64,000 nucleotides of DNA, taken from contig NZ_HG942054.1 of the NCBI RefSeq assembly GCF_000612665.1, positions 55,577 through 119,576 of the forward strand. Reading direction: 5' to 3'. Under the pieces are notes generated by a model. It was given only the letters and a program-made list of their open reading frames with translations. It was not told the origin of the DNA and ran no database searches. The translations under genes were made by a program, and so were the position numbers. Source of the stretch: Neobacillus dielmonensis (GTDB taxonomy: Bacteria; Bacillota; Bacilli; Bacillales; Cytobacillaceae). Each line of letters opens with the position of its first letter. Positions within the stretch are counted from its first letter, which is position 1. This document shows positions 7,668-17,112 of the stretch, piece after piece.

Positions 7668-8177
7668 CTAATTAATTTCTGAGCCCAACTCTTCTTTAAC
7701 AAGGAGTTTTTTGTTTTCGTATTCATAATGGATTGAGTAACCGATAAAGAGTCCATATAGGACGAACAAACAAATTGATGTCATCAAGGTATTTCGGCTT
7801 AGGTCAACTATTGGCTTTATGCCAGGGAACAAGGGATTTAACACAAAAAATACGATAAAAAACAAAACGAGACCATAAGCCATTCCCACCCATTTTCCAT
7901 TAAACTTTTTTAACAATCCATAGTAGATAAACGAAACACCGGCTGAGAGGATTCCTAGTAACAAAATAGAAAGCAGAGACCCGCCCCAGCCGTATCTCCA
8001 ATCACCCGAAAACCAAGTTTCTAGAATGATATGAGGTCGTACCTCTGTTAAATGAAAGAAATAACATAGGTACCCGATAGTACTCCAAAACACCCCACCA
8101 AACAAACCTGTCCAAAACACCATAGCTGAAAATGTCATAGGTTTCTTATAAGAATGTGATTTACTCAAATCTGTCAT
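7668..8177 (-). CDS. yqhR: YqhR family membrane protein
   Basis: 169 residues from ATG 8177, which is preceded by GGAGG at about 8 bases. Four strongly hydrophobic segments (around 20-45, 65-85, 90-110, 125-150) with a charged C-terminus. It is a conserved integral membrane protein of spore formers with no known reaction. The position next to the YqhT peptidase matches B. subtilis. No catalytic motif is visible. Confidence 0.85.
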   Translation of the reverse strand: MTDLSKSHSYKKPMTFSAMVFWTGLFGGVFWSTIGYLCYFFHLTEVRPHIILETWFSGDWRYGWGGSLLSILLLGILSAGVSFIYYGLLKKFNGKWVGMAYGLVLFFIVFFVLNPLFPGIKPIVDLSRNTLMTSICLFVLYGLFIGYSIHYEYENKKLLVKEELGSEIN

Positions 8178-8560
8178 TTGAAAGACCTCCAATTATGCAC
8201 AATTTGAATTGGATAATAACCATGGATGAAAAATTGAGTTTCCTTGAAAAAATGCTTAATAGGAATAATATACCCCTTGGAGTTCGCTGTTTTGCATAAA
8301 AAAATTTTTTTCGTTTTAAATGGAAATATTGTGTCAACTTATAGAGGTTTTTTGTTTTTTCAAGTAGAATACATTTAAGTACAGAGAGTTTCAATCTCTA
8401 TTGAAATGGCTCTAATACGTTTAGCATTCACTAAATTTAAGTCCCTTATTTGATGATGCACATAGACAGGGAAAAACGAAATAAATTGTCTAAATTTTTC
8501 CTCTAAAGTGTTTAAAAGGATAAAAAAATGCTTAAGATGCTCTTAGGGAGGTGGCTTTAC
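8178..8560. other. Divergent intergenic region yqhR / yqhP
   Basis: About 380 bases without a convincing gene. The frame at 8161-8394 (minus) overlaps yqhR and has no ribosome-binding site. The region is very AT-rich and should hold promoters for both flanking genes. A TTGAAA/TAATAT pair with 16-base spacing on the plus strand near 8243-8270 is only a weak candidate. In B. subtilis yqhQ lies here; it is missing. Confidence 0.5.
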
Positions 8561-8941
8561 TTGAAGAATCGGACATCTGCTATGGTTATTGGAGGACTGA
8601 TTATTCTTGCATTAATTGGACTTTTTGGGTCTTTTACAGCAAATCCAGCTGGTTTTATTCAAAAAATTGCTATCTTTGCATTAATTGGTTTACTGGTTTA
8701 CTTCCTTGTTCGTCGGTTTTCCATTTCGAGCCCTCAAAAAAAAGAGCAGCGGGCATTTCTAAAAGCAGCCAAAAAGTCTAAAAAACGACTTCAGCAAAAG
8801 GGCAGTGAGGCAGCCTCAAAAGGCTCTTCACTCGGAACGTTGACCACATTAAAGAAAAGTAAATCCAGAAAGAACCCCCCTGCTCATCTTACGGTTATTG
8901 AAGGAAAAAAAAGCAAAAAGAAAAATCGAGCGTCATTCTAG
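8561..8941 (+). CDS. yqhP: SA1362 family membrane protein (YqhP)
   Basis: 126 residues from TTG 8561, preceded by GGGAGGTG at 7 bases; the upstream ATG 8528 has no ribosome-binding site. Two hydrophobic helices (MVIGGLIILALIGLFGSF and IAIFALIGLLVYFLV) are followed by a strongly basic tail rich in Lys and Ser (KKSKKRLQQK, KKSKSRKN, KKSKKKNRASF). The tail should be cytoplasmic and may bind nucleic acid or acidic partners; this is inference. The family is conserved in Bacilli without a known role. Confidence 0.85.
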   Translation: MKNRTSAMVIGGLIILALIGLFGSFTANPAGFIQKIAIFALIGLLVYFLVRRFSISSPQKKEQRAFLKAAKKSKKRLQQKGSEAASKGSSLGTLTTLKKSKSRKNPPAHLTVIEGKKSKKKNRASF

Positions 8942-8957
8942 ACGTTCGATTTTTTTT
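8924..8957 (+). terminator. Terminator of yqhP (bidirectional shape)
   Basis: AATCGAGCGTC pairs with GACGTTCGATT (one G-T) around a 6-base loop, followed by T8; the stop codon is within it. The A-run on the left side could also serve yqhO. Confidence 0.85.
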
Positions 8958-8973
8958 GCCTCTAAATAAATGA

Positions 8974-9858
8974 TTAATAACTCCACCGGCCTAAGAACAG
9001 TTTTGCTTGATTTCTCCCCAATTCAAACAGCTGTTGCTTTTTTTCCTCAGTTAAATGGAATTCCATTGATAAAATTTCTTTAGCAGGAATAAAAATAATG
9101 TTTTGGGCATGTTTTCTGGAAATATATCTTGCATCATGAGCATCCTTCATGGTTTCAAATAAAGCTCCAAACATTTCAATTCCGTTATTAATTTTATGCT
9201 TTTCGTGTTCATACACGCTCGAACTTAATTTAATTCCAAGAACAGGTCTTACTTTTTTGATATTTTCTTTATCAAATAGCCACATTGGAAAATTGCTCAA
9301 TACACCGCCGTCCACTAATATATTCATCCCATCATGAGAGCGCATTTTAACTGGTTCAAAAAAATAGGGAACACTACAGCTCATTCTAATCGCTTTTGCT
9401 ATCGAAAATGTCCCAGGAGAAATTCCGTACCTTTCTAAATCGTCCGGTAATACCACCATTTGCCCATTTGAAAGGTCAGAAACCACCACCCTTAGTGTTT
9501 GGGGAGGCAAATCAGAAAATGTCCTAAGTCCTTTTTTCTCTAGCTTATCCTTCAACCATTTTTCCAACTCGTTTCCTTTATAAAGGCCCAGCTTCCAATA
9601 AAGCAACAGCCACTTTGCTATTTTGGATGGGATGAGGGTCTTCCGGGCATCGAGCATTTGACTTAGATCCATTTCATCAACTAATTGGTACATCTCTTTA
9701 CTTGTATATCCTGCCGCTATTAATGCCGCTATAATTGAACCGGCACTTGTCCCAGCCAGCCTTACAAACTTCAAACCTTTGCTTTCAATTTCTTCATATG
9801 CTCCAATCAAAGCAAAGCCTTTTATACCCCCTCCAGAAAAAACCCCGTCTATATTCAT
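8974..9858 (-). CDS. yqhO: Patatin-like phospholipase (YqhO)
   Basis: 294 residues from ATG 9858, preceded by AGGAG at 8 bases; the longer frame to 9906 lacks a site and adds a non-family extension. The oxyanion-hole motif GGGIKG (residues 10-14) and nucleophile elbow GTSAGS (Ser about 38) are present, with the catalytic Asp in VDGGVLSNFP about two thirds along. This is the Ser-Asp dyad of bacterial patatins, acyl hydrolases acting on lipids. No signal peptide, so cytoplasmic or membrane-associated. In B. subtilis mntR and lipM follow; here the copper island intervenes and mntR is absent. Confidence 0.92.
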   Translation of the reverse strand: MNIDGVFSGGGIKGFALIGAYEEIESKGLKFVRLAGTSAGSIIAALIAAGYTSKEMYQLVDEMDLSQMLDARKTLIPSKIAKWLLLYWKLGLYKGNELEKWLKDKLEKKGLRTFSDLPPQTLRVVVSDLSNGQMVVLPDDLERYGISPGTFSIAKAIRMSCSVPYFFEPVKMRSHDGMNILVDGGVLSNFPMWLFDKENIKKVRPVLGIKLSSSVYEHEKHKINNGIEMFGALFETMKDAHDARYISRKHAQNIIFIPAKEILSMEFHLTEEKKQQLFELGRNQAKLFLGRWSY

Positions 9859-10079
9859 GGCAGCCACTCCTAAAGATGGATTTCCTTTTACATCTTTAAG
9901 CAGCATACCTACAAATTAGTACAGAGGACATGATAAAAATTTTTGCCTATCATTATTTATTAATATTTTGTCTACAAAATCTTCACTAGTCCCCTCATTT
10001 TCTTCATATGATCAACATATTCCATTCATACAATTACCTTAGCCATCATATAGCGAATGAGAAAAGGCAGGGGGTTTCT

Positions 10080-11867
10080 ATGGGTTTGAAAAAAGAAAGA
10101 ATTAAAGTTTTTGATATGACTTGTACATCATGTGAAAGGCGCATTGAAAAAGCAGTCAAAAATTTGGATGGGGTTACCCATATAAAGGCTGATTTTACCG
10201 GTCAATTTGCGGATATTGAATACAATGATGAAATATGTGACCTAGACCAAATTAAATCAGCCATTCGTCACGTTGGCTACAGCACAGAAAATAAAAAAGG
10301 ATTCCAACTGATTGGAATATTAATAGTAGTAGCCGCAATTATTTTGCTGGGGCTCAATACAGGCAGCTTTAATATGGATGACAAATTACATAATGCTTCC
10401 TATGCGGTTTTATTTGTAGTCGGGGTCATTTCATCCCTGCACTGTGTTGGAATGTGCGGCGGCATCATGCTATCCCAAACGATTGGAAAGGACAGCACCA
10501 CAAAGTTCCAAGCAATGAGACCGGCCTTACTTTACAATCTTGGACGAGTAGTTTCCTATACCATCATCGGTAGTGTCATTGGTGCAATAGGATCGGTGTT
10601 TGCTCTTTCCTTAACAGCAAAAGCAGCACTACAAATCTTCGCCGGGGCTTTCATGATCATGATGGGCTTCAACATGACAGGGATGAAAGCCTTTAGAAGG
10701 TTTCAATTAAAAATTCCTACATCCGTATTGAAATTACTAAGTAAACCCAAGCCAAAGACACCATTTTTTGTAGGAGTTATTAATGGCTTTATGCCATGCG
10801 GTCCACTGCAAACCATGCAGTTGTATGCATTGGGAACGGGCAGTGCACTAAGCGGTGGTCTTTCAATGTTTATGTTTGCAATTGGAACCGTACCATTAAT
10901 GTTGACATTTGGAGCTCTCTCAAGCCTTTTAAGCAAAGGGTACACGAAGAATGTTCTAAAATTCAGCGGCATCTTAATTGTGGTCTTAGGAATTATGATG
11001 AGCAATCGGGGGTTAGCGCTGGCCGGGATGAATATCAGCCCAAATTCCATGATGGCAAATCTGAACGGATCTGGTGGCAATTCATCTAATGCAGTTAAAG
11101 CGGTATTAAAAGACGGAGTTCAAGTTTTGAGTATGAAGGCAGATGTATACGGGTATACCCCGCAAACTTTTTATGTAAAAAAGAACACCCCTGTCAAATG
11201 GGTTGTCAATGCCAAGCAATTGACGGGATGCAACAATACCATTGTCGTTCCAGATATGAATGTTCAGCAGAAACTTCAGGAAGGGCAAAATATTATTGAA
11301 TTTACACCTGGTGAAGAGGATATTGCTTTTAGCTGCTGGATGGGCATGAAGCGTGGTGTCATTAAAGTGGTGGATAATCTTGATAAAGTATCAGCCAAAA
11401 GCAGTACCGCCAAAGGAGTAGATGCTGCAACTAAGTCAACAGCATCCGCATCCTCGCAAACAGCAGATAGTATTTATGGCAATGATATCAGTAAAGTAGC
11501 TACCGACCGTTTGATAAAAAAAGCGGTGAACGCAGACAATGAACAGACCATTTTCGTAAAAGAAATGGGCTATGAGTTAGAACCGCTTGTCATGGTGACC
11601 GCTCCAAATATGAAAACCAAATTGTCCATGGACTTATCTTCATATAACAACCCCGAGCAAGACTTTTTAATTATGAATAACAATACCAAACAAATTATTG
11701 CTGATTTCACCGGAATAAAGGGTGTCATAGACATTGAATTCATTATTGAAAAAACGGGTTCCTACGGAATTTATGTAAATGAAGAGGATGTAATTGGGAT
11801 TATTGAAGTAGTAAATGATGTAAACGCAGCGGACTTAGAGCAAATTAGAAGCAAATATCTGGAATAA
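10080..11867 (+). CDS. HMA - TauE/SafE - cupredoxin-like fusion protein (copper handling)
   Basis: 595 residues from ATG 10080, preceded by AGGGGG; the longer frame to 10008 lacks a site. Domains: an HMA copper-binding fold (DMTCTSCERR, C15 and C18); a six-to-seven-helix TauE/SafE (UreH/CcdA-like) membrane region, about 75-340, with LHCVGMCGG and GFMPCGPLQ; a cupredoxin-like domain, about 350-445, with TGCNN and SCWMGM; and a further beta-rich domain to the end. Together this looks like a copper transporter or chaperone that receives Cu(I) by its HMA domain and hands it to, or stores it in, the outward cupredoxin domain. It sits beside copA and copZ, supporting the copper role. The exact reaction is not known. 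Confidence 0.85.
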   Translation: MGLKKERIKVFDMTCTSCERRIEKAVKNLDGVTHIKADFTGQFADIEYNDEICDLDQIKSAIRHVGYSTENKKGFQLIGILIVVAAIILLGLNTGSFNMDDKLHNASYAVLFVVGVISSLHCVGMCGGIMLSQTIGKDSTTKFQAMRPALLYNLGRVVSYTIIGSVIGAIGSVFALSLTAKAALQIFAGAFMIMMGFNMTGMKAFRRFQLKIPTSVLKLLSKPKPKTPFFVGVINGFMPCGPLQTMQLYALGTGSALSGGLSMFMFAIGTVPLMLTFGALSSLLSKGYTKNVLKFSGILIVVLGIMMSNRGLALAGMNISPNSMMANLNGSGGNSSNAVKAVLKDGVQVLSMKADVYGYTPQTFYVKKNTPVKWVVNAKQLTGCNNTIVVPDMNVQQKLQEGQNIIEFTPGEEDIAFSCWMGMKRGVIKVVDNLDKVSAKSSTAKGVDAATKSTASASSQTADSIYGNDISKVATDRLIKKAVNADNEQTIFVKEMGYELEPLVMVTAPNMKTKLSMDLSSYNNPEQDFLIMNNNTKQIIADFTGIKGVIDIEFIIEKTGSYGIYVNEEDVIGIIEVVNDVNAADLEQIRSKYLE

Positions 11868-11873
11868 AGAAAC

Positions 11874-11906
11874 GGGCTTTGGATTTCTTTTCGCCAAAGC
11901 CCTATC
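11874..11906 (+). terminator. Terminator after the HMA-TauE gene
   Basis: GGGCTTTGG and CCAAAGCCC form a 9-bp stem with an 11-base loop. The following T-run is weak. Confidence 0.6.
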
Positions 11907-11942
11907 TATTTGTTTACTGATGAACCTCTTTTAAAGAAAACT

Positions 11943-12006
11943 ACCCGATTGGCTAACCCGTAAAGGCGTAGAAGAGAGGCGGAGCCGCACTTATGCCTGA
12001 TTGGAT
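11943..12006. repeat. GC-rich palindromic intergenic element
   Basis: Contrasts sharply with its AT-rich surroundings. Contains GGCGTA..TATGCC arms around GGCGGAGCCGC and flanking copies of GATTGG (near 11947 and 12000). It lies between convergent genes. It resembles small dispersed repeats of Bacillaceae, but only one copy is in this window. Confidence 0.35.
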
Positions 12007-12009
12007 CGT

Positions 12010-13386
12010 TTATACTTTCCTATCGGCTGAAAAATAAAGGGTGAATTTAGCACCCTTTCCCTCTTTACTTACCACATCAATCGAAGCGTTATGTAGTTGC
12101 AGGATATTCTTAACAATAGTAAGACCAATTCCATTTCCTTCAATAAGATGTCTGCTTTTGTCACCTCGATATAACCGTTCAAAGATATATGGCATATCCT
12201 CCTGGTTAATACCAATTCCATCATCACACACTTCCACCACGATATTTTCGTGGTTTTCAAAGAGGTTAATGGAAACGTGCCCACTTGTCGGGGTAAATTT
12301 AAGACTGTTGGAAATTAGGTTAATAAATACTTGCTTTAATTGGTCTTTATCACCCATGAAGCGATACTTATTATTTGGCTGGATTGTAACATTTAATTTT
12401 ATATTCTTTTTTTCTGCGGCCAGATAAAAATCTTCACAAAGGTCGGTGATGAAGTCATCTAAAAAGATAATTTCAAAATTCAACTTGGTTCCTTCTGATT
12501 CAAACTCTTTTAAAATATTTAAGTTATTAATCAATTTTCCAAACCGAATGACCTCCTCATTTAATGATTGTAGCTTTTCGCTTGTAACCGGAAAGATCCC
12601 ATCAACCATGGCTTCAATATTGTTCTGAAGAACATTTAGCGGTGTTCTTATTTCATGGGATATATCGGAAACAAGTTTTTTTCGCAGCATATCCTGATAC
12701 TTCAATTTACTGGCCAAAGCGTTCACACTTTTTCTAAGCTCCTCTAATTCCTTCATTTGGCTTTTCTTTGAAGAATTTATATTAAAGTCTCCTTTTGATA
12801 GGCTGACAGACATTTTCACTGCTTCCCTTATAGGGATGGAAAATTGCCTTGAGATATAGAGGCTTAATAAACTGACAATCATTAAAGTAATGACTCCGCT
12901 GACCATAATACTTTTGTTGATGGAGGATTTGAATTCAACATCCTCTTCTGTCATCAATACGGAGGAATATTGCCCAATATTGGCATAACCAACAACCTTT
13001 CCATCTACTATTATTCTAAACAGTTTAGTCGTGTAGACTCCGCTATCCTTCATCGGCATGGAATTGTTGTTTAACTGCTTTTTAATCTCATTTGGGTCCA
13101 TCCCCCAAACCGGTTGCTTATTTTTATCCAGAACCGTGATGCAATAATTGCCCATATAGGCATCGTGCATAAGCTCTGTCCCGGTATTTTCTTTCCAATT
13201 GCCCTCGCTTTCATAAGACTCTTCAAGATAAGATATGATTTTTGTATATCGTTTATTTTGGATATCAATCATATATTGGTTAAACTTGTTTGTTACCGTC
13301 ACATTGACAAATAATGTTACTAAAAGGATCGCGGCAATGCTACAAATAATAAATAAGATACTTAATCTTCTATTAATAGAATGCAT
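12010..13386 (-). CDS. Sensor histidine kinase
   Basis: 458 residues. Two helices (7-30 and 160-178) flank an extracytoplasmic sensor of about 130 residues. Then come a HAMP region, the H-box SDISHEIRTP (phospho-His about 244), and a HATPase domain with N-box NLISNSLKF, G1 CDDGIGI, F-box PYIFERLYRGD and G2 GNGIGL. It phosphorylates the response regulator encoded immediately upstream; the start ATG abuts that gene's stop. The signal is unknown. The sensor domain has no evident metal-binding Cys or His cluster, though the neighbours (copA, copZ, HMA-TauE) suggest copper or envelope thiol stress. Confidence 0.93.
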   Translation of the reverse strand: MHSINRRLSILFIICSIAAILLVTLFVNVTVTNKFNQYMIDIQNKRYTKIISYLEESYESEGNWKENTGTELMHDAYMGNYCITVLDKNKQPVWGMDPNEIKKQLNNNSMPMKDSGVYTTKLFRIIVDGKVVGYANIGQYSSVLMTEEDVEFKSSINKSIMVSGVITLMIVSLLSLYISRQFSIPIREAVKMSVSLSKGDFNINSSKKSQMKELEELRKSVNALASKLKYQDMLRKKLVSDISHEIRTPLNVLQNNIEAMVDGIFPVTSEKLQSLNEEVIRFGKLINNLNILKEFESEGTKLNFEIIFLDDFITDLCEDFYLAAEKKNIKLNVTIQPNNKYRFMGDKDQLKQVFINLISNSLKFTPTSGHVSINLFENHENIVVEVCDDGIGINQEDMPYIFERLYRGDKSRHLIEGNGIGLTIVKNILQLHNASIDVVSKEGKGAKFTLYFSADRKV

Positions 13387-14073
13387 TTACCAGTCACCGC
13401 CAAATTTGTAGCCCGCCTTTGTGACAGTGAGAACATACTTCGGATTCTTTGTATCCTCTTCAATCTTCTTGCGGATATTTTTAATATGGACATCGATGGT
13501 CCGATCAAAGCCGTTATAATCTTCACCAAAAATTTTTTCAATTAACTGTTCTCTCGATAAGATGTTTCCTTTGTTTATGATGAGAGCGGTTAATATGTCA
13601 TATTCATTTGGAGTAAAGGAAATGGTGTTTCCGCGGACTTTTATAGCTCTTTTTTCACCATCTATAATGAGATTTCCATCATTAAACAATATTCCTGCTG
13701 AATGGAACCGGCCATTAAGCCTCCGGAACAAAGCATTTACCCTAGCAGTCAGTTCTCTTGGACTAAGCGGCTTAATTAAGTATTCATCAGCACCTACTGT
13801 CAGCCCTTCAATCCGGTCAGTTAACGAACCTTTGGCAGTCAGCATGAATATATGTACATCAGAGGTTTGACGAATGATCTTGCAAATTTCTTCACCGCTG
13901 GTATCAGGCAGCATTAAATCCAGTATGACCAAATCTATTTGGCTGGTTTTAAAAATGTCCAATCCTTTTAACCCGGAATAAGCACAGTAAACCTGATACC
14001 CTTCTTTTATTAGGTAAGCTTTAATTACCTCTGCTACACTTTGTTCATCCTCAATTAACAAAATAGAATTCAT
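13387..14073 (-). CDS. OmpR-family response regulator
   Basis: 228 residues from ATG 14073 with GGGTGAT just upstream. The receiver domain has the acidic pair ED near its start, phospho-acceptor Asp in LVILDLMLPD (about 52) and Lys in LIKPLSPREL. The C-terminal winged helix shows FDRTIDVHIKNIRKKI and YKFGGDW. It is the partner of the adjacent kinase. Its targets cannot be read from the sequence; the copA/copZ operon and the HMA-TauE gene are candidates by proximity. Confidence 0.93.
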   Translation of the reverse strand: MNSILLIEDEQSVAEVIKAYLIKEGYQVYCAYSGLKGLDIFKTSQIDLVILDLMLPDTSGEEICKIIRQTSDVHIFMLTAKGSLTDRIEGLTVGADEYLIKPLSPRELTARVNALFRRLNGRFHSAGILFNDGNLIIDGEKRAIKVRGNTISFTPNEYDILTALIINKGNILSREQLIEKIFGEDYNGFDRTIDVHIKNIRKKIEEDTKNPKYVLTVTKAGYKFGGDW

Positions 14074-14142
14074 TTCTATCACCCAATTTTTATCAGCATT
14101 ATCTAGTTTCAGTATACTAGTTACAGATAGTGTAAAAATGAA

Positions 14143-14172
14143 TAAAGGCTGACAATTATGTGTCAGCCTTTT
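14143..14172 (-). terminator. Terminator after copA
   Basis: Perfect 10-bp stem AAGGCTGACA/TGTCAGCCTT with a 6-base loop and T-rich flanks on both sides. Confidence 0.8.
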
Positions 14173-14193
14173 CTATTTTACTATTCAATTATC

Positions 14194-16602
14194 CTACAGT
14201 TTAACTTTTTGTAACCGTAAAGAATTAAGGACCACAGAAACGGAACTGAATGCCATTGCCGCACCAGCAAGCCAAGGAGCTAGGAAACCGAGTGCAGCGA
14301 CGGGAATGCCAATTGAATTGTAGGCAAGTGCCCAGAAAAGATTTTGCTTAATGTTTGTAATTGTTTTTTTACTCATAAAAATGGCGTCAGCGATACTGTT
14401 TAAATCGCCGCGAATCAGGGTAATGTCAGCGGCCTCCATTGCCACATCCGTCCCGGTACCAATCGCCATACCAATATCTGCTACCGCAAGAGCGGGTGCA
14501 TCATTAATGCCGTCACCAACCATAGCTACTTTTTTGTTGGCTGCTTGTAGTTTTTTAATTTCGTCGGCCTTCCCTTCCGGAAGAACCTCAGCAATGACAT
14601 GTTCAATCCCGGCTTGTGCGGCAATCGACTTGGCTGTTTGCTGATTATCCCCGGTTATCATAATGACATCAAGGCCCATTTTCTTTAACCGGGTGATCGC
14701 AGTTTTGGAAGTTTCCTTAATTGTATCGGCTACGGCCACTATGCCGGCATATTGACCATTAATCGCAGCGACCATAGCCGTTTTTCCCGCTGCTTCTAGT
14801 TCCTCCATTTTTCCAAGAACATTTGAAACTTCCACATCATACTTATTCATTAATTTCCTTGTACCAACTATTAACTCCTTATCATCAACGATGGCGCGAA
14901 TACCATGTCCAGGGATCGCCTCAAAATCGCTAACATCCATCAATGTAATTCCTTTCTCTTTGATCCCTTGGACAATCGCTTGTGCCAGTGGATGTTCCGA
15001 TTGTTTCTCGGCAGAACCGACCAATGACAAGAATTCCTCCCCAGTCAAATCTGTTAAAATGTCTGTTAAAACCGGTGTACCGTTCGTGACGGTTCCCGTT
15101 TTATCCAGAACTACTGAGGTAATCCTGTGCGTCATTTCCAAATGCTCGCCGCCTTTAAATAGGATGCCATATTCAGCGGAACGGCCTGAACCGGCCATGA
15201 TCGATGTCGGGGTCGCCAATCCTAGCGCACACGGGCAGGCAATGACAAGCACTGCAATCATTTTTTCTAAAGCTTCGGCAAAGTTTCCTGGGCTTGCCCA
15301 CGCATACCAAATAATAAAAGTGACAACTGCAATAGCTACAACAATCGGCACAAACACGCCCGATATTTGGTCAGCTAGCCGCTGAATCGGAGCCTTTGAG
15401 CCTTGCGCTTCCTCCACGACTTTAATAATCTGTGCCAAAGCGGTATCTCTTCCAATTTTCGTTGCTTCCACTTTTAGAAAACCATTTTTGTTGATGGTTG
15501 CGCCGATCACTTCATCCCCGCACGTTTTATCCACGGGAACACTTTCCCCCGTCAACATAGACTCATCAATGGCAGATTGTCCTTCTTTAATGATTCCGTC
15601 CACAGGAATCTTTTCGCCTGGTTTAATATGGAGAATATCTCCGACCGCCACTTCCTCGATCGGGATGACGATTTCTTGTCCGTTCCGTTCAATAACAGCT
15701 GTTTTTGCTTGAAGACCCATTAATTTTTTTATGGCTTCTGAGGAACGTCCTTTCGCTTTCGCTTCAAAAAGCTTTCCAAGAATAATTAATGTAATTAAAA
15801 CAGCACTTGTTTCATAGTAGAGCTCCATCGCGGCCCCTTTTCCTATCAGGGACATAATGGATAAATATAAACTATAAAAATAAGCTGCTGATGTTCCTAA
15901 CGCTACGAGTACATCCATGTTGGCACTTTTATTTTTGAGTGCTTTAAAAGCACCAATATAAAATTGTCCTCCTACAATAAATTGAACCGGGGTCGCCAAC
16001 GCCAGCTGAAACCAAGGATTCATGAACAGGTCCGGCACCCAAATAAATTGAGTAAACGAAAAATGCCCTGCCATGGCCCAAAGCAGTGGAAACGCGAGAA
16101 TCGCTGAAAAGAAAAATTTTTTAGATTGCTTTTCAATTTCCTTTTGGCGGTAATCGCTAGTTTCTTTCGCATCTTCCTTTAAACGGGCCCCATATCCCAG
16201 GTCTTCTACTTTTTTGATAATATCAGCAGCAGTTAACCCAGTGCCATTGTACTCGACAGTTGCTTTTTCAAGGGCTAAGTTTACGTTGGCCTTCATAACC
16301 CCATCTAGCTTGTTTAGGCCCTTTTCAATTCTGGCGGAACATGCAGCACAGGTCATACCGGTAATATCAAACTCAGCCTTCTCTGTTACGACGTCATACC
16401 CTAAATCTCTGATTTTGTTTTGGATATCATCGATATTTAATTGTGAAGGATTGTATTTTATCGCTGATTTTTCTAAAGCAAGGTTAACAGTGGCTGTCTC
16501 TACTCCTGCTAGTTTGTTTAAACCTTTTTCAATTCTTGCAGCACAAGCGGCACAGGTCATCCCAGAGATTTGAAGACTTGTTTCTTTTAAATTTTGACTC
16601 AT
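14194..16602 (-). CDS. copA: Copper-exporting P1B-type ATPase CopA
   Basis: 802 residues. Two N-terminal HMA domains, each with GMTCAAC (Cys pairs near 17/20 and 85/88). Eight transmembrane helices follow, with the CPC motif ([12 protein letters not shown]). The phosphorylation site is DKTGT, the A-domain has LTGES, the HP motif of P1B pumps is SEHPLAQ, and the hinge is VGDGINDAP. Conserved Tyr/Asn and Met/Ser ([18 protein letters not shown]) in helices 7 and 8 indicate Cu(I) specificity. It exports Cu(I) across the membrane using ATP, receiving it from CopZ, whose gene lies upstream. Full length, intact. Confidence 0.97.
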   Translation of the reverse strand: MSQNLKETSLQISGMTCAACAARIEKGLNKLAGVETATVNLALEKSAIKYNPSQLNIDDIQNKIRDLGYDVVTEKAEFDITGMTCAACSARIEKGLNKLDGVMKANVNLALEKATVEYNGTGLTAADIIKKVEDLGYGARLKEDAKETSDYRQKEIEKQSKKFFFSAILAFPLLWAMAGHFSFTQFIWVPDLFMNPWFQLALATPVQFIVGGQFYIGAFKALKNKSANMDVLVALGTSAAYFYSLYLSIMSLIGKGAAMELYYETSAVLITLIILGKLFEAKAKGRSSEAIKKLMGLQAKTAVIERNGQEIVIPIEEVAVGDILHIKPGEKIPVDGIIKEGQSAIDESMLTGESVPVDKTCGDEVIGATINKNGFLKVEATKIGRDTALAQIIKVVEEAQGSKAPIQRLADQISGVFVPIVVAIAVVTFIIWYAWASPGNFAEALEKMIAVLVIACPCALGLATPTSIMAGSGRSAEYGILFKGGEHLEMTHRITSVVLDKTGTVTNGTPVLTDILTDLTGEEFLSLVGSAEKQSEHPLAQAIVQGIKEKGITLMDVSDFEAIPGHGIRAIVDDKELIVGTRKLMNKYDVEVSNVLGKMEELEAAGKTAMVAAINGQYAGIVAVADTIKETSKTAITRLKKMGLDVIMITGDNQQTAKSIAAQAGIEHVIAEVLPEGKADEIKKLQAANKKVAMVGDGINDAPALAVADIGMAIGTGTDVAMEAADITLIRGDLNSIADAIFMSKKTITNIKQNLFWALAYNSIGIPVAALGFLAPWLAGAAMAFSSVSVVLNSLRLQKVKL

Positions 16603-16617
16603 ATTAAGTCAGCTCCT

Positions 16618-16636
16618 TATACCCCACTCTGGTATA
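16618..16636 (-). promoter_or_regulatory. CsoR-like operator between copZ and copA
   Basis: TATACC-N7-GGTATA inverted repeat with the C-rich core typical of CsoR sites, 16 bases before the copA start codon. No csoR gene is in the window. Confidence 0.4.
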
Positions 16637-16683
16637 TATACATGTAAAAAGAACGTGCTAAATGATTAGCACGCAATTTTAAA

Positions 16684-16890
16684 TTATTTTACTTCATAAC
16701 CTTGGTCATCAATAGTCTCTTTAATTTGCTCCAATGAAACCTTATTCGGATTAAATTCCACATCAACTGCAGCTGCATCCAGGTTTACTTTTACAGATTC
16801 AACACCAGCAAGTTTTCCGACACTGCCTTCGACTGCTTTGACACAATGATTACAAGACATACCTTGAACGTTTAGTGTTACCTTTTCCAT
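16684..16890 (-). CDS. copZ: Copper chaperone CopZ
   Basis: 68 residues from ATG 16890, with GGGAG 9 bases upstream; the longer frame to 16935 is not needed and family proteins start here. A single ferredoxin-like HMA fold with GMSCNHC (Cys about 13 and 16) binds Cu(I) and passes it to CopA. It lies 81 bases upstream of copA on the same strand, the usual copZA arrangement. Confidence 0.95.
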   Translation of the reverse strand: MEKVTLNVQGMSCNHCVKAVEGSVGKLAGVESVKVNLDAAAVDVEFNPNKVSLEQIKETIDDQGYEVK

Positions 16891-16952
16891 ATTCCAAAAC
16901 TCCCTTTCGTTTATAAGTTGATGAGTAGTTGTCAAACTTTACACATTTATCT

Positions 16953-16976
16953 TACCATACCCCCCCATCCTATGTT
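16953..16976 (-). promoter_or_regulatory. CsoR-like operator upstream of copZ
   Basis: TTACCATACCCCCCC followed by ATCCTATG is an imperfect GC-centred inverted repeat like the CsoR site of the B. subtilis copZA promoter, about 65 bases upstream of the copZ start. The match was judged by eye. Confidence 0.45.
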
Positions 16977-17112
16977 AAGAGTCCTTTATAATTTTTTTAC
17001 AGTTTTCTTTGTCTAATTCACCAAAAGTTCACATGTGTATAAGTGAATCTTCATTAATTCTACAAAATTTTTAATTAGAATTAATAGTATAAAAGAAAGG
17101 AGTTGTAACCAA

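Noticed and set aside
8161..8394. Open frame of 77 codons on the minus strand
   Set aside because: Overlaps the start of yqhR, no ribosome-binding site, low-complexity composition typical of AT-rich gaps.
11943..12006. Riboswitch
   Set aside because: It lies downstream of the kinase gene, between convergent genes, and no known aptamer core is recognisable.
14891..15385. Plus-strand open frame of 164 codons inside copA
   Set aside because: Antisense shadow of a clearly conserved P-type ATPase; no initiation signals.
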